64,000 nt of DNA, taken from Clostridiales bacterium (lineage in GTDB: Bacteria; Bacillota; Clostridia; Oscillospirales; Oscillospiraceae). Made by a program: the position numbers and the translations under genes. This document shows positions 34,594-43,121 of this stretch, piece after piece; within the stretch, counting starts at the first letter, position 1; each line of letters begins with the position of its first letter. The stretch spans positions 1-64,000 of the forward strand of contig JAQXJB010000029.1 in the NCBI GenBank assembly GCA_029008095.1, given 5' to 3'. A model generated the notes under the pieces. It had not been told where the DNA came from. It saw nothing but the letters and a program-made list of their open reading frames with translations, and made no database searches.

Positions 34594-34746
34594 GGCGCGG
34601 GAGTAGAACCCGTACCGCATCCGGCAGCCCTGTTCGGTGCTTTTTGCCTTGTTGTTCTTGCCTTGCTGACGTATTTTCAAGACTGTTGACGCAGCATGGG
34701 CGGAAATCCGCCCGAAAAAACCGGCACGGGTTCGACTCCCGCTGCC
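34594..34746. repeat. Imperfect inverted repeat with tRNA T-arm-like ends
   Basis: The right arm (34722-34746) contains GGGTTCGACTCCC followed by GCTGCC, the consensus look of a tRNA T-arm and acceptor 3' end. The left arm (34594-34617) is close to its reverse complement (two mismatches and an indel). About 105 bases lie between. No complete tRNA can be folded. It may be a decayed tRNA, or a hairpin resembling one. Confidence 0.5.
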
Positions 34747-34772
34747 TTAAACATATTTAACAAAAAACACTA

Positions 34773-34801
34773 TTGAAAAAGCGTTTGGTGTGTGTTATTA
34801 T
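34773..34801 (+). promoter_or_regulatory. Sigma-A promoter of 6S RNA
   Basis: TTGAAA and TATTAT are separated by 17 bases, with predicted start near 34808. Confidence 0.75.
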
Positions 34802-34807
34802 GTGAGC

Positions 34808-35014
34808 AGAAAGATAGCAAAGCTACCCTGCCGTGTTCGTGATAGGTCTTTTTAAACCCACATTTATAAAATGGGATGCCGGACTCTTGCTGTGAATTGC
34901 AGGCCTCCCCGATTTATCGGGACGTTGGAAGCAGCGAAGCCGCAAGGAGGCGACCCACCTGCCGAGTCGTGCAGGTTATAAATGGGCTTACACGGCATAC
35001 GCGGGGAAGCTTAA
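34808..35014 (+). ncRNA. ssrS: 6S RNA (SsrS/Bsr-type RNA polymerase regulator)
   Basis: A ~205-base RNA gene with its own promoter and terminator. The closing stem pairs AGCTACCCTGCCGTGT (34821-34836) with ACACGGC...GGGGAAGCT (34990-35011). The interior has 'TTCGTGATAGGTCTTTTTAAACCCAC' type sequence and a large open central bubble flanked by short helices, as in Firmicutes 6S RNA. 6S RNA binds sigma-A RNA polymerase and mimics an open promoter in slow growth. Confidence 0.75.
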
Positions 35015-35020
35015 AATTTC

Positions 35021-35051
35021 GAAGGACATCTGCCGGATGCCCTTCTTTTTT
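35021..35051 (+). terminator. Terminator of 6S RNA
   Basis: GAAGGACATC and GATGCCCTTC pair with one mismatch around TGCCG, followed by T6. Confidence 0.85.
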
Positions 35052-35128
35052 GTTCATACGATGATTTACCATATAATAACACAAATAAATATAATATTTA
35101 AAAAATAATGAAGAAACGAATGAAATAC

Positions 35129-35157
35129 TTGAAAGATTTTAGTTTATAGTATATAAT
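35129..35157 (+). promoter_or_regulatory. Sigma-A promoter of the PpiC foldase gene
   Basis: TTGAAA and TATAAT are 17 bases apart, about 87 bases before the ATG. Confidence 0.75.
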
Positions 35158-35243
35158 ACCAAAGATTGATTGGTTTAGGCCATATCAAGGGGCGGTCGGC
35201 TGGCCGGTCGTCCTCAGTGAGACGAAAGGAATGGTCATTAAAA

Positions 35244-36779
35244 ATGAGCGCTTCACAGGAAAAGAAAAGACGCAGAGAAGAACGCGCCGAGGGCGTAGAA
35301 ACTAAACAGACCAAGCGCGTGGATCTTGCGAAAAGAAAGAAGAGAAACAGCATTATCAAGTCTGTGGTGGCAGCCGTTGTTGTTGTCGTCATTATCGTGG
35401 CGATCATCTTCAATTCCACCCTTTTCACCGCTAATATGACTGCTCTCGCCATTGGCGACCACGATTACACAGCGGTAGAGTTCAATTACTACTATCAGAC
35501 AGCATACATCACCGCTTATAATAACCTATATTCTCAGTACGGTGAGTATGCCAGCTATATTCTCAATCCTTCAACGCCCTTGAAGGATCAGAAATATTCT
35601 GAGACCCAGACCTGGGATGATTATTTCAGGGAGAACGCTCTCGAGAGCATGCAGCAGAGCGCTATGCTCTATGATGCTGCCGAGTCTGAGGGCTATACCC
35701 TTACGGACGAGGAGAAGGCTTCTGTAGACGCAGTTATCTCCAGTGCAAAGGCCGCAGCATCAGAGATGGGATTCTCCACCTTCAAGCAGTACCTCACCGC
35801 TTACTATGGCAAGGGCTTTACTGAGGAGACCTACAAGAAAATCGTGACCGTGCAGACTACTGCTGCCAGCTACTCCAATGCTCTTATCGAGCGTTTTGCT
35901 TCCGAATATACCGAGGAGCAGCTTCTGGCAAAGTATGATACTGTGCGCGATGATTACGACCTTATCAGCTATTGCTATTATTTCGTCAACGGCACTGCTG
36001 ACGAGGCTAACGGCATCGATGCCGATACTGCAATGAATAAGGCCTATTCCATCGCCAAGGAGATCGCCGCTGCCAGAACCGAGGAAGTATTTGCCGAGCT
36101 GGTAGAGCAGTACTGCAGCGAGGATGAGAAGGCCACATTCGCAGATCACACTGCCGTTCAGAGAAATAACGTTGCTCCTTCCGCTATCTCCACCTCTTAT
36201 GCTGATTGGCTTACCGATCCCGCCCGTGCTTACGGCGACACCACATACGGCGAGAGCAGCAACGGCTACTATGTAGTGCTCTTTACCGGCAGAAATGACA
36301 ACAGCTTCAATGTTCAGAACTTCCGCCACATCCTTATAGAGACCCAGACTGACGAGAACGGTGAAATCACCGGCGAAGCCGTTCTTGCTGCTCAGAAAGA
36401 GGCTAATGCTCTTCTGGATGAGTGGAAAGAGGATCCCACTGAGGAGAACTTCGCTAATCTGGCCAATGAGAATAGTGCTGACAGCGGCTCCAATACAGTG
36501 GGCGGCCTCTATGAGAATGTTATTTACGGCAGGATGGTTCCTGAGATCGAAGCATGGCTCTTTGACAGCGCCAGAAAGCCCGGTGATACCGAAGTTGTTT
36601 ATGTAAGCAGCACCAACTACAGCGGCGCCCATGTTCTCTACTATGTAGGCGAGGGCGAGCAGTACAATATCACCATCGCGGAGAATCTCCAGAAGCAGGA
36701 GGATTACAACGCATGGATAGATAGCAGAAAAGCAAATTACGATATCGACACTAAGTTTGCTTTCCGCTTTGCAAAGTAA
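35244..36779 (+). CDS. Membrane-anchored peptidyl-prolyl isomerase (PrsA/SurA-like parvulin)
   Basis: A 511-residue extracytoplasmic foldase: a charged cytoplasmic N-terminus (~residues 1-33, KKRRREERAE), one membrane helix (~34-57), a long helical SurA/PrsA-N-like chaperone region, and a parvulin domain at ~350-480 ('FRHILIETQTDENG', 'NFANLANENSADSGSNTVGGLYENV', 'GDTEVVYVSSTNYSGAHVLYYVG'). Unlike PrsA it has a helix, not a lipobox. The start at 35244 follows GAAAGGA. A terminator comes after it. Confidence 0.82.
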   Translation: MSASQEKKRRREERAEGVETKQTKRVDLAKRKKRNSIIKSVVAAVVVVVIIVAIIFNSTLFTANMTALAIGDHDYTAVEFNYYYQTAYITAYNNLYSQYGEYASYILNPSTPLKDQKYSETQTWDDYFRENALESMQQSAMLYDAAESEGYTLTDEEKASVDAVISSAKAAASEMGFSTFKQYLTAYYGKGFTEETYKKIVTVQTTAASYSNALIERFASEYTEEQLLAKYDTVRDDYDLISYCYYFVNGTADEANGIDADTAMNKAYSIAKEIAAARTEEVFAELVEQYCSEDEKATFADHTAVQRNNVAPSAISTSYADWLTDPARAYGDTTYGESSNGYYVVLFTGRNDNSFNVQNFRHILIETQTDENGEITGEAVLAAQKEANALLDEWKEDPTEENFANLANENSADSGSNTVGGLYENVIYGRMVPEIEAWLFDSARKPGDTEVVYVSSTNYSGAHVLYYVGEGEQYNITIAENLQKQEDYNAWIDSRKANYDIDTKFAFRFAK

Positions 36780-36791
36780 GAAAAATATGAT

Positions 36792-36827
36792 AAAATGCGG
36801 CGTACAGGATTTGTGCGCCGCATTTTT
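36792..36827 (+). terminator. Terminator after the PpiC gene
   Basis: AAAATGCGGCG and CGCCGCATTTT pair perfectly, followed by TTG. Confidence 0.85.
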
Positions 36828-36891
36828 GCGTATTAATTTTACCTTGAGGACAAATCACACATTCTGAAAGACGTGGTAGACGAGGTACTTT

Positions 36892-37599
36892 ATGGAACGA
36901 TTTATTCGAGAAGAAATGCTCCTTGGCCCGGAAGCTATGGCAAAGCTGGCCGGAGCTCATGTGGCGGTGTTCGGCATCGGCGGCGTAGGCAGCCACTCTG
37001 CCGAAGCGCTGGTGCGTGGCGGGGTGGGTAAGCTTACCTTCATTGATAACGATACCGTTGGCAAGAGCAACATAAACCGGCAGCTCATAGCGCTGACTTC
37101 AACCCTCGGCAGACCCAAGGCGGAGGTAATGGCTGAGCGCGCCCGGGACATAAATCCGTATGCCGAGGTTCGGGCCATCTGCGGCCTATACAGCGCCGAG
37201 ACCAGGGAGGAATTCTTTGCCGAGCGTTATGACTATATCATCGACGCCATTGACCTGGTATCCTGCAAGCTGGACCTTATAGAAACGGCAATGGCTCGCG
37301 GTATCCCTATCATATCCTCCCTTGGTACGGGCAATAAGCTTGATCCCAGCCTTTTTGAAATAACGGATATATCCAAAACGAAAAACTGCCCACTGGCTCG
37401 AGTCATGCGCAAGGAACTGCGCGCTCGAGGTATAGAGCATCATAAGGTGCTTTACAGCCCGGAAGAACCACTGAAGCCCATAGAAATGGAGACTCCGCCT
37501 CCCGGACGCCGCAGCATACCCGGCAGTGTCTCATGGGTGCCCTCCTGCGCCGGACTGATGCTGGCAGGGGAAGTGATATTGGGCCTTGCAAAGAACTGA
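36892..37599 (+). CDS. tcdA: tRNA threonylcarbamoyladenosine dehydratase
   Basis: A 235-residue E1/ThiF-like enzyme that uses ATP to cyclise N6-threonylcarbamoyladenosine in tRNA. It shows the adenylation motif 'GIGGVGSHSAEALVRGGVGKLTFIDNDTVGKSNINRQ' in pieces and the C-terminal 'CPLARVMRKELR' and 'SVSWVPSCAGLMLAGEVI'. CsdL/TcdA is favoured over ThiF by length and by the last motif. MtaB elsewhere in this window modifies the same tRNA base. Confidence 0.88.
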   Translation: MERFIREEMLLGPEAMAKLAGAHVAVFGIGGVGSHSAEALVRGGVGKLTFIDNDTVGKSNINRQLIALTSTLGRPKAEVMAERARDINPYAEVRAICGLYSAETREEFFAERYDYIIDAIDLVSCKLDLIETAMARGIPIISSLGTGNKLDPSLFEITDISKTKNCPLARVMRKELRARGIEHHKVLYSPEEPLKPIEMETPPPGRRSIPGSVSWVPSCAGLMLAGEVILGLAKN

Positions 37600-37635
37600 A
37601 CATCAGTATACAGTAATGAAAACTTGCATTAAAAT

Positions 37636-37668
37636 ATCCGGTATCTGCCATTGAGACAGATACCGGAT
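37636..37668. terminator. Bidirectional terminator
   Basis: ATCCGGTATCTG and CAGATACCGGAT pair perfectly, between two convergent genes. Confidence 0.8.
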
Positions 37669-37687
37669 AAATAATTTATTTATAAGA

Positions 37688-38428
37688 CTATTTTTTTAAA
37701 AGCGCTTCCACCTGAGCCAGGTCCTCTTTGGTATTCACCCCAAGCAGTTCGTCACCAAGCTCGCGGCGGCAGAGACTTACCTTGCCTCCTTTTTCAAGGA
37801 TAAGGGCCGGTACATCGGTGAGGTAATATTCGTTCTGGGCATTATTGCTCTTAAGCTTGCCGAGGCATTCCAACAGGGTAGGGCAGGAAAACACGAAAAC
37901 ACCGCTGTTGTATTCCCTGATAGCGTCCTCGTCGGGAGAACAATCCTTCTGCTCAACTATCCGGAGAAAGCTGCCGTCTACGTCACGGACAATGCGGCCG
38001 TATGGCTTCTTGTCCTCGTATACTCCGGTGAGAATGGTGCAGTCCGCCCCGCTGGCGAAATACTCGTCCCTCAAGGCCTTATAGGTGTCCTCGGTGATAA
38101 GAGGCATATCACCGCAGCACACAAGTACAGCGCCGTCAAAGCCCTCAAGCTGCTCTTTTGCCATAGCCACGGCGTGGCCGGTGCCAAGCTGCTGGGCCTG
38201 CTCGGCAAATGCGTAGCCCGGGAAGGCGTTGATCACCTGTTCCTTCATATATCCGACAACGATTATTGTATCCTCGGGCGGGATGAAGGAAAGCTTGTCA
38301 AGAACGTGGCCCAGCAGGGGCTTGTCCGCCGCCAGCCGCATTACCTTGGGGATGCCTGCCTCACCTGAGCCCAAACGCTTGCCCTGTCCGGCGGCGAGGA
38401 TAACTGCCTTTATTTTCTGCTCTGTCAT
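37688..38428 (-). CDS. Nucleotidyltransferase, GlmU N-terminal-like (no acyltransferase domain)
   Basis: A 246-residue NTP-sugar transferase: 'VILAAGQGKRLGSGEAGIPKVM' nucleotide loop, 'LGTGHAVAMAKE', 'VCCGDMPLI', 'ILTGVYEDKKPYGRIVRD', like the uridyltransferase half of GlmU. The left-handed beta-helix acetyltransferase half is absent, so it is either a UDP-sugar pyrophosphorylase or a partial GlmU with a partner elsewhere. Six bases after the next gene's stop on the same strand, so cotranscribed with the degenerate deacetylase. Confidence 0.8.
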   Translation of the reverse strand: MTEQKIKAVILAAGQGKRLGSGEAGIPKVMRLAADKPLLGHVLDKLSFIPPEDTIIVVGYMKEQVINAFPGYAFAEQAQQLGTGHAVAMAKEQLEGFDGAVLVCCGDMPLITEDTYKALRDEYFASGADCTILTGVYEDKKPYGRIVRDVDGSFLRIVEQKDCSPDEDAIREYNSGVFVFSCPTLLECLGKLKSNNAQNEYYLTDVPALILEKGGKVSLCRRELGDELLGVNTKEDLAQVEALLKK

Positions 38429-38433
38429 AAGGT

Positions 38434-39585
38434 TCAGCCTCCAATATATTCTGCGGCGCGCAGTTCGGTGAGCCGCGAAATGTTGTAATTTTCGGTTCTC
38501 ATCGTTCGCAGCAGCGATGGGAGATTGTCCGCTGTCTGCTCATCTGTGATGAATAGCAGGTCAATGCGCTTATCTGCTTTCTCAAGCCTTGTAAGGCAGG
38601 AGGATAGGGTCAGCGGTTGAGCTTCGGAAACTCTGCAGTAATGTATCAGACCGGAATCGTCCTCATCGGCTGTAAATACAGAGGGACGCGCCGTGATAAA
38701 CGACGAGGTGTGCGCCGCGTCAAAAAGCAGGGAGGAGGCCGCCTCATAATCCGCGGCGAAGTCCTCTCCGCATATGATGCCTATCATGTGTCCAGAGCCG
38801 TTTATGCGGCGGACGAGGTCGGGGTAGGTGGAAATGTCCTCTGCGCTCATGAAAAATGCGGCTGGGGCAGAGCGGAACTGCAGCGCGGTGAGTATGCGCG
38901 GAGTCTGCTCCGGGTCGAGACCGAAAAAGCTTAGATATACCTTCACACCGGAACGGTCCGGAGTGGGTGAGGTGTCCACACTCGGTATACGGCTGGGCGT
39001 AGGCGTGGGTGTGGGAGTAGGTGTGGGAGTGGGTGTAGTGGTGGGAGTAGACGTTGCTTTTGTCTTGTTATAATCATCCAGCCGGCTCTTCATAAGTGCG
39101 GAGGCCGCCTCTGAGAATGTTTCGTTACTCAGAACATCGCCAACGGTCATTCGCACGATGGTGCCGTACTTGTTGTTGTAGATGGTGGAGTAATTTATTC
39201 CGAAGAACTCGCAGGTGAAGGCCACAGGGATGTATATACGTCCGTTGGAGGATATGGCGCGGTGGCGGTATTGGGTGCCGTAGGTGTCATAGGTAGAGCC
39301 ATCCTGAAGGTTATAGTAGAGCTGCACGCCGTCACCGAATACGGTCACTATCTGTGCCGACTGAGAATATACGGCGAAGGTACCTAGTTCATTGGAGTTG
39401 AAAACAGAGTAGGGGACATACATATATCCGTTGTAGCTTATAGGCATGGTATCGTCGCTCAGGGGCATGAGGATATTGTTCACCGAGGTGAAATAAATGG
39501 TGCCTGCCGCGAAAGAGGGGAGGGCTATGCCGATGGCTATCGCAGCGATGAGTATGATCGCAATAATAGTCTTTTTCATCGGCAT
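38434..39585 (-). CDS. Secreted stalk-domain protein with degenerate NodB (polysaccharide deacetylase-like) domain
   Basis: A 383-residue exported protein. Signal peptide at ~1-27 (KKTIIAIILIAAIAIGIALPSFAAG region), a copper-amine-oxidase-N/stalk-like domain (~28-165; 'MPISYNGYMYVPYSVF', 'RAISSNGRIYIPVAFTCEFF'), a (TP)n linker, then a NodB-like fold ('KVYLSFFGLDPEQTPRILTALQFRSAPAAFFM', 'YPDLVRRINGSGHMIG'). The deacetylase metal residues are missing: the TFDDGP motif reads SFFGLD and GHEIGxHT reads GHMIGIIC. So it probably binds, not cleaves, polysaccharide. AAAGGGAGGG precedes ATG 39585. RBS is in a perfect 17-base inverted repeat. Confidence 0.7.
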   Translation of the reverse strand: MPMKKTIIAIILIAAIAIGIALPSFAAGTIYFTSVNNILMPLSDDTMPISYNGYMYVPYSVFNSNELGTFAVYSQSAQIVTVFGDGVQLYYNLQDGSTYDTYGTQYRHRAISSNGRIYIPVAFTCEFFGINYSTIYNNKYGTIVRMTVGDVLSNETFSEAASALMKSRLDDYNKTKATSTPTTTPTPTPTPTPTPTPSRIPSVDTSPTPDRSGVKVYLSFFGLDPEQTPRILTALQFRSAPAAFFMSAEDISTYPDLVRRINGSGHMIGIICGEDFAADYEAASSLLFDAAHTSSFITARPSVFTADEDDSGLIHYCRVSEAQPLTLSSCLTRLEKADKRIDLLFITDEQTADNLPSLLRTMRTENYNISRLTELRAAEYIGG

Positions 39586-39594
39586 AGCCCTCCC
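39518..39594 (-). promoter_or_regulatory. Start-codon-sequestering inverted repeat
   Basis: On the minus strand GGGAGGGCTATGCCGAT (39594-39578; RBS and ATG) is the exact reverse complement of ATCGGCATAGCCCTCCC (39534-39518), inside the signal-peptide codons. The 43-base loop is coding. Confidence 0.7.
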
Positions 39595-39626
39595 TTTACA
39601 TTAGTGTTTTGGTTGGGACTATTTTA

Positions 39627-41564
39627 TCACTCAATGGCGGAACTTGCAAGAGCTTCAAGGTCTATTCCCAATTCTTTCAGAGCAGCGACGGTGTACTTCG
39701 CATCCTCGGTGATGTCATCAAAATAGATATACTCATAGTAGTAATCATCATCATAATCGTATTCGGGGATACGGGCACTAAACTCGATATTTACACTTAT
39801 TTTGTTTTTGTATCCGTTATTATGGATGAGGATGCGGGCGGCGTCTCCGTTCCTTGCGTCCTTCATAATCGCGTTTTCAAAGAGAGCGCGTGCCTGACGG
39901 GCGGTGAGCTGCAGATCTCCATAGATATAAGTATAATCGTCATATTCGCTAATGTTGATATTGACTCCGTTGGGCAATGTGAGGTCGTGCTCAGAGACAT
40001 TAACAGCATAAGTGGCGTTCTCATCGACGTTCTCGACTTTACCCTGCTCTTTTGGAACATTATAGTGGAAATATATATACGCGTTCTCAATGTACTCTGG
40101 GGTGATGGTGCTGTTTATGCGGGACAGGATCGCGTCGGGCTGGTTCAGCATATTCAGCAGGTCGGCGCAGAATTTGTCTGATTCGTTATACAGAAGCGTA
40201 TAGCGCCGGTCAAGTGTTCTGCCGTTGTCCAGTTGATAAGAAATATAGAGAGTGTAGGGGGAACTGCTATCATAAGCGCGGTAACGGGAGTCGGAGTAAT
40301 AGCAGTAAATGCTCTTTTCTGTCTGAGCCTTGTTATTGATGATGCGTTCATGAAGCAGCATTACATCGGCTATATCTCCTACATCGGTAAAGCTCGTAGG
40401 CTCGCCCCAAAGCTCGACCTGAGCAGACCGAACATTCTCGATAGCGGGTATGCGGCGCTCATAGCCAAAGACGTCGGTTTCCATCACTGTGATAAAAAGA
40501 ATAATAACAGCGCCTGATATGAGATACCCCTTCCATGACTTTCGGAAAACCTTGAAGGATTTTTTCATCAGCATTTCTGCCGCGAAGTAGCCAATAAAGC
40601 CGCCGATCAGCATGCAAAGGCAGATGACTACACTGGCTATCGGATTGCCGGTAGTGAAAAATGCGTTAAATATCAGCTCGAACAGACCTATACCGATAAC
40701 CAGCGAGCAGCCGAAGCAGAAACAGTATTTGAAAACGGGCTTAAGCAGCTTTACCGCCACAACATCGGAGGCGCTTTCCATCTTTCTCCTGCGGAAAATA
40801 AGCAGACCGATGAAAGCAAGCACAATGCCGATTAGGGCGTAGATTATAAAGGGTGCCCAGCTATCGAAGTGGGCTGTTCCGTTGGGTACGGGGCTGGAAT
40901 TCACATTTACATGCTCTATAAGATAGACAACGGGCGAAAACTCGTCAAGCTGTATTCCGCCAACAATAGCGCCAAAGGTAAATTCTGACATAAGATACTT
41001 GACCAGCCATTCTACAACCACAACGACGAAATTTAAAATGGTATAAACTACGGGAAGCACGAAAACATGACCGGTAAGGGTGGCGCAGAATGTGGCAAGG
41101 CCAAAGAAGAATATACATTCCAGGCTTACAACAAGGAAGCACTGAAGAACGGTGAGGAAAATATTGAAGCCGTTGAAGAGGCCCACCAGCCATGCGGCTA
41201 TGGCGGCGATGAGGTTGCAGGCTATCATGGGTACGATTCCTGCCAATGTTATGGAGCAGAACATGCTCGCCCGGCTCACAGGCAGGGCGGAGTAGGCGCT
41301 TGCGCTGCGGGCGTTATACATCCAGGAGTGTACCAGCATAGCGGAGAGGCAGCTTGCGGCCAGGCTGGCAAAGAGACCAAACATCCATGTGAATTCCAGT
41401 ATATCGTCAGACCAAAACTCGTTGCTGAATAAGCGAATGCTGCTTTTGGCACATACGCAAAGGGCCAGCGTCCAGACCAGCAGGTACATTGCCCACATGG
41501 GCCAATAGCGGCGTACCGTCTTTCTGAAAATAGCGCCGTTAAAGAATGATCTCGTTGACTGCAT
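39627..41564 (-). CDS. ABC transporter permease with large extracytoplasmic/soluble tail
   Basis: A 645-residue membrane protein of the ABC-2-like or YtrCD-type permease group: two N-terminal helices, several more up to residue ~370, then a ~275-residue soluble tail, rich in Asp/Tyr with 'YDDDYYYEYIYFDD' near the end. Start overlaps the ATPase stop by 26 bases; GGAGGT precedes the ATG. It is the third gene of gntR-ABC ATPase-permease. Substrate unknown; relatives respond to envelope stress or antibiotics. Confidence 0.78.
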   Translation of the reverse strand: MQSTRSFFNGAIFRKTVRRYWPMWAMYLLVWTLALCVCAKSSIRLFSNEFWSDDILEFTWMFGLFASLAASCLSAMLVHSWMYNARSASAYSALPVSRASMFCSITLAGIVPMIACNLIAAIAAWLVGLFNGFNIFLTVLQCFLVVSLECIFFFGLATFCATLTGHVFVLPVVYTILNFVVVVVEWLVKYLMSEFTFGAIVGGIQLDEFSPVVYLIEHVNVNSSPVPNGTAHFDSWAPFIIYALIGIVLAFIGLLIFRRRKMESASDVVAVKLLKPVFKYCFCFGCSLVIGIGLFELIFNAFFTTGNPIASVVICLCMLIGGFIGYFAAEMLMKKSFKVFRKSWKGYLISGAVIILFITVMETDVFGYERRIPAIENVRSAQVELWGEPTSFTDVGDIADVMLLHERIINNKAQTEKSIYCYYSDSRYRAYDSSSPYTLYISYQLDNGRTLDRRYTLLYNESDKFCADLLNMLNQPDAILSRINSTITPEYIENAYIYFHYNVPKEQGKVENVDENATYAVNVSEHDLTLPNGVNINISEYDDYTYIYGDLQLTARQARALFENAIMKDARNGDAARILIHNNGYKNKISVNIEFSARIPEYDYDDDYYYEYIYFDDITEDAKYTVAALKELGIDLEALASSAIE

Positions 41565-42432
41565 AGTCTACACCTCCCAATTCATATATAAATATCTCTT
41601 CCAGAGTCAGGGGGAGAAGCTCGTAATAAACCGGTGCGGATGCATGGGCTCTGGCGCTTATCTCGCTGGGAGTTCCGCGCACGATGAGAGTTTTCATGCG
41701 TCCGGTGCTGGATTCATGGAGAATATCAAGACCCTCGGGAAGCGCGGCGCCCTCCTTTGGCACTATCTGAAGCTTCACGGTGTTGCCCTGTATTTCCGAG
41801 AGGGAGCGTTCAAGCAGCATCTTGCCCTGGTGGACTATGCCCACATTGTCGCATACGTCCTCAAGTTCACGCAGATTGTGGGAGGAAACAAGGACAGTGG
41901 TGCCGCGTTCAGCTACGTCGGAGAGGATGAGACTCCAAATCTGGCGGCGCATTACCGGGTCGAGGCCGTCGACGGGCTCGTCAAGCAGAAGAATATCTGG
42001 CATCATGCACATGCTCAGCCAGAAGGCGGACTGCTTCTGCATACCCTTGGAAAACTTGCGGATGGGGGTCTTTTCGTCAAGCTTGAAAACCTCCTTCAGC
42101 TTCTCGTAGCGTTCAGTGCTGAACTGAGGGTAGATGCCCTTATAAAACTTCATCATGTCCCGCTGAGAGGCCTGAAGAAAAAAGAAAAGGTCATCGGGAA
42201 TGTAGGATATGCGTGCCTTGACGGCGGTGTTTTCAAAGACTGGCTGGCCGTCTATGGTCAGGCTGCCGCTGTCCTGAGCATATACGCCTGCCGCGTGGCG
42301 CAGAAAGGTGGATTTGCCCGCTCCGTTTGGGCCGACAAGGCCGTATACGCTGCCTCTTGGTACGTTTATGGAAAAACCGTCAAGGGCGCGGCGGCCATCA
42401 AAGCTCTTGACAAGTTCTGTCGCGTGTATCAT
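41539..42432 (-). CDS. ABC transporter ATP-binding protein (YtrB-like)
   Basis: A 297-residue ATPase: Walker A GPNGAGKST, signature region 'FSKGMQKQ', Walker B 'ILLLDEPVDGLDP', and switch histidine 'SSHNL'. It powers the permease encoded next. Start overlaps the gntR stop (ATGA), so translation is coupled. Same gene order as B. subtilis ytrA-ytrB plus permease. Confidence 0.92.
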   Translation of the reverse strand: MIHATELVKSFDGRRALDGFSINVPRGSVYGLVGPNGAGKSTFLRHAAGVYAQDSGSLTIDGQPVFENTAVKARISYIPDDLFFFLQASQRDMMKFYKGIYPQFSTERYEKLKEVFKLDEKTPIRKFSKGMQKQSAFWLSMCMMPDILLLDEPVDGLDPVMRRQIWSLILSDVAERGTTVLVSSHNLRELEDVCDNVGIVHQGKMLLERSLSEIQGNTVKLQIVPKEGAALPEGLDILHESSTGRMKTLIVRGTPSEISARAHASAPVYYELLPLTLEEIFIYELGGVDYAVNEIIL

Positions 42433-42797
42433 TTGCTTGCCTCCTTTATGTGGTTGATGATCTCATCCTGGGAGATGCCGAAATCATAAAGCTCTGCGAG
42501 AGTTTTATCCAGAGCTGCCAGCAGCTCATTTCTTTTCACGCTTGTGGTTTCTTCGAGGGGAGCGGCGAATGAGCCTTTTCCGGCGGCGGAGTAGATGTAG
42601 CCCTCGGCCTCCAGCTCCTTATATGCTCGCTGGATGGTGTTGGGATTTATGGCGAGCGAGCTTGCCAACTCACGCACTGAGGGCAGTTTTTCATTTTCCT
42701 TTATCGCGCCGCTGGTTATAAGACGGCAGATGCCCTCCTTGACCTGCTCATATATGGGTCGTCCGTCGCGATAGTTGATGTTGATCAAAAACTTCAC
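42429..42797 (-). CDS. GntR-family transcriptional regulator (YtrA subfamily)
   Basis: A 122-residue regulator: winged helix ('YEQVKEGICRLITSGAIKENEKLPSVRELASSLAINPNTIQRAYKELEAEGYI') and a short C-terminal dimer helix typical of the YtrA subgroup, which lacks a big ligand domain. It is first in an ABC operon and probably represses it. A perfect 14-base palindrome overlaps the predicted -10. Confidence 0.9.
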   Translation of the reverse strand: MKFLININYRDGRPIYEQVKEGICRLITSGAIKENEKLPSVRELASSLAINPNTIQRAYKELEAEGYIYSAAGKGSFAAPLEETTSVKRNELLAALDKTLAELYDFGISQDEIINHIKEASK

Positions 42798-42831
42798 CTC
42801 CTATTGGATTTTGGTTCTGAATAAAGTCAAA

Positions 42832-42875
42832 TGCCGCGAAAGATATTGGTTTTGCGTAACGTATCCTTCGCGGCA
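42832..42875. repeat. Inverted repeat in the gntR-operon leader
   Basis: TGCCGCGAA and TTCGCGGCA pair perfectly across a 26-base loop, inside the untranslated leader (42798-43121, which otherwise holds only promoters). Confidence 0.5.
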
Positions 42876-42923
42876 TTCCCTCCACTTGGTAAGCAGCATT
42901 CACTGATAGAGAAACTGTGATAG

Positions 42924-42962
42924 CTGTATTAATACAGTAGCACGAAATTGCGGCCTTGTCAA
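42924..42962 (-). promoter_or_regulatory. Promoter and palindromic operator of the gntR-ABC operon
   Basis: Minus-strand TTGACA (42962-42957) and TACTGT (42939-42934) are 17 bases apart. CTGTATTAATACAG (42924-42937) is a perfect 14-base palindrome overlapping the -10, as expected for a GntR autoregulation site. Confidence 0.7.
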
Positions 42963-43056
42963 TAGCGCGTTGGGAAATTCTGCAGCACTCGCCGAGAAGA
43001 TGGAATTTTAAAATGTACTGCCATAAAACTTTTTGTCCAATACATGCAAAAGTGTT

Positions 43057-43085
43057 TTGCATTTACGGCAGAGCTGTGGTACAAT
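43057..43085 (+). promoter_or_regulatory. Sigma-A promoter of pth
   Basis: TTGCAT and TACAAT are 17 bases apart, 36 bases before the ATG. Confidence 0.75.
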
Positions 43086-43121
43086 CATTTATTATTATAT
43101 AGTTATACGAGGTTGAAACTG

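Noticed and set aside
34180..34680. A 166-codon minus-strand frame across the DUF1292 gene and the inverted repeat
   Set aside because: Antisense to a recognised gene and lacking a start signal.
38995..39050. Short tandem repeats suggesting a CRISPR or VNTR
   Set aside because: They encode a (TP)n linker within the protein; no spacers or palindromic repeat.
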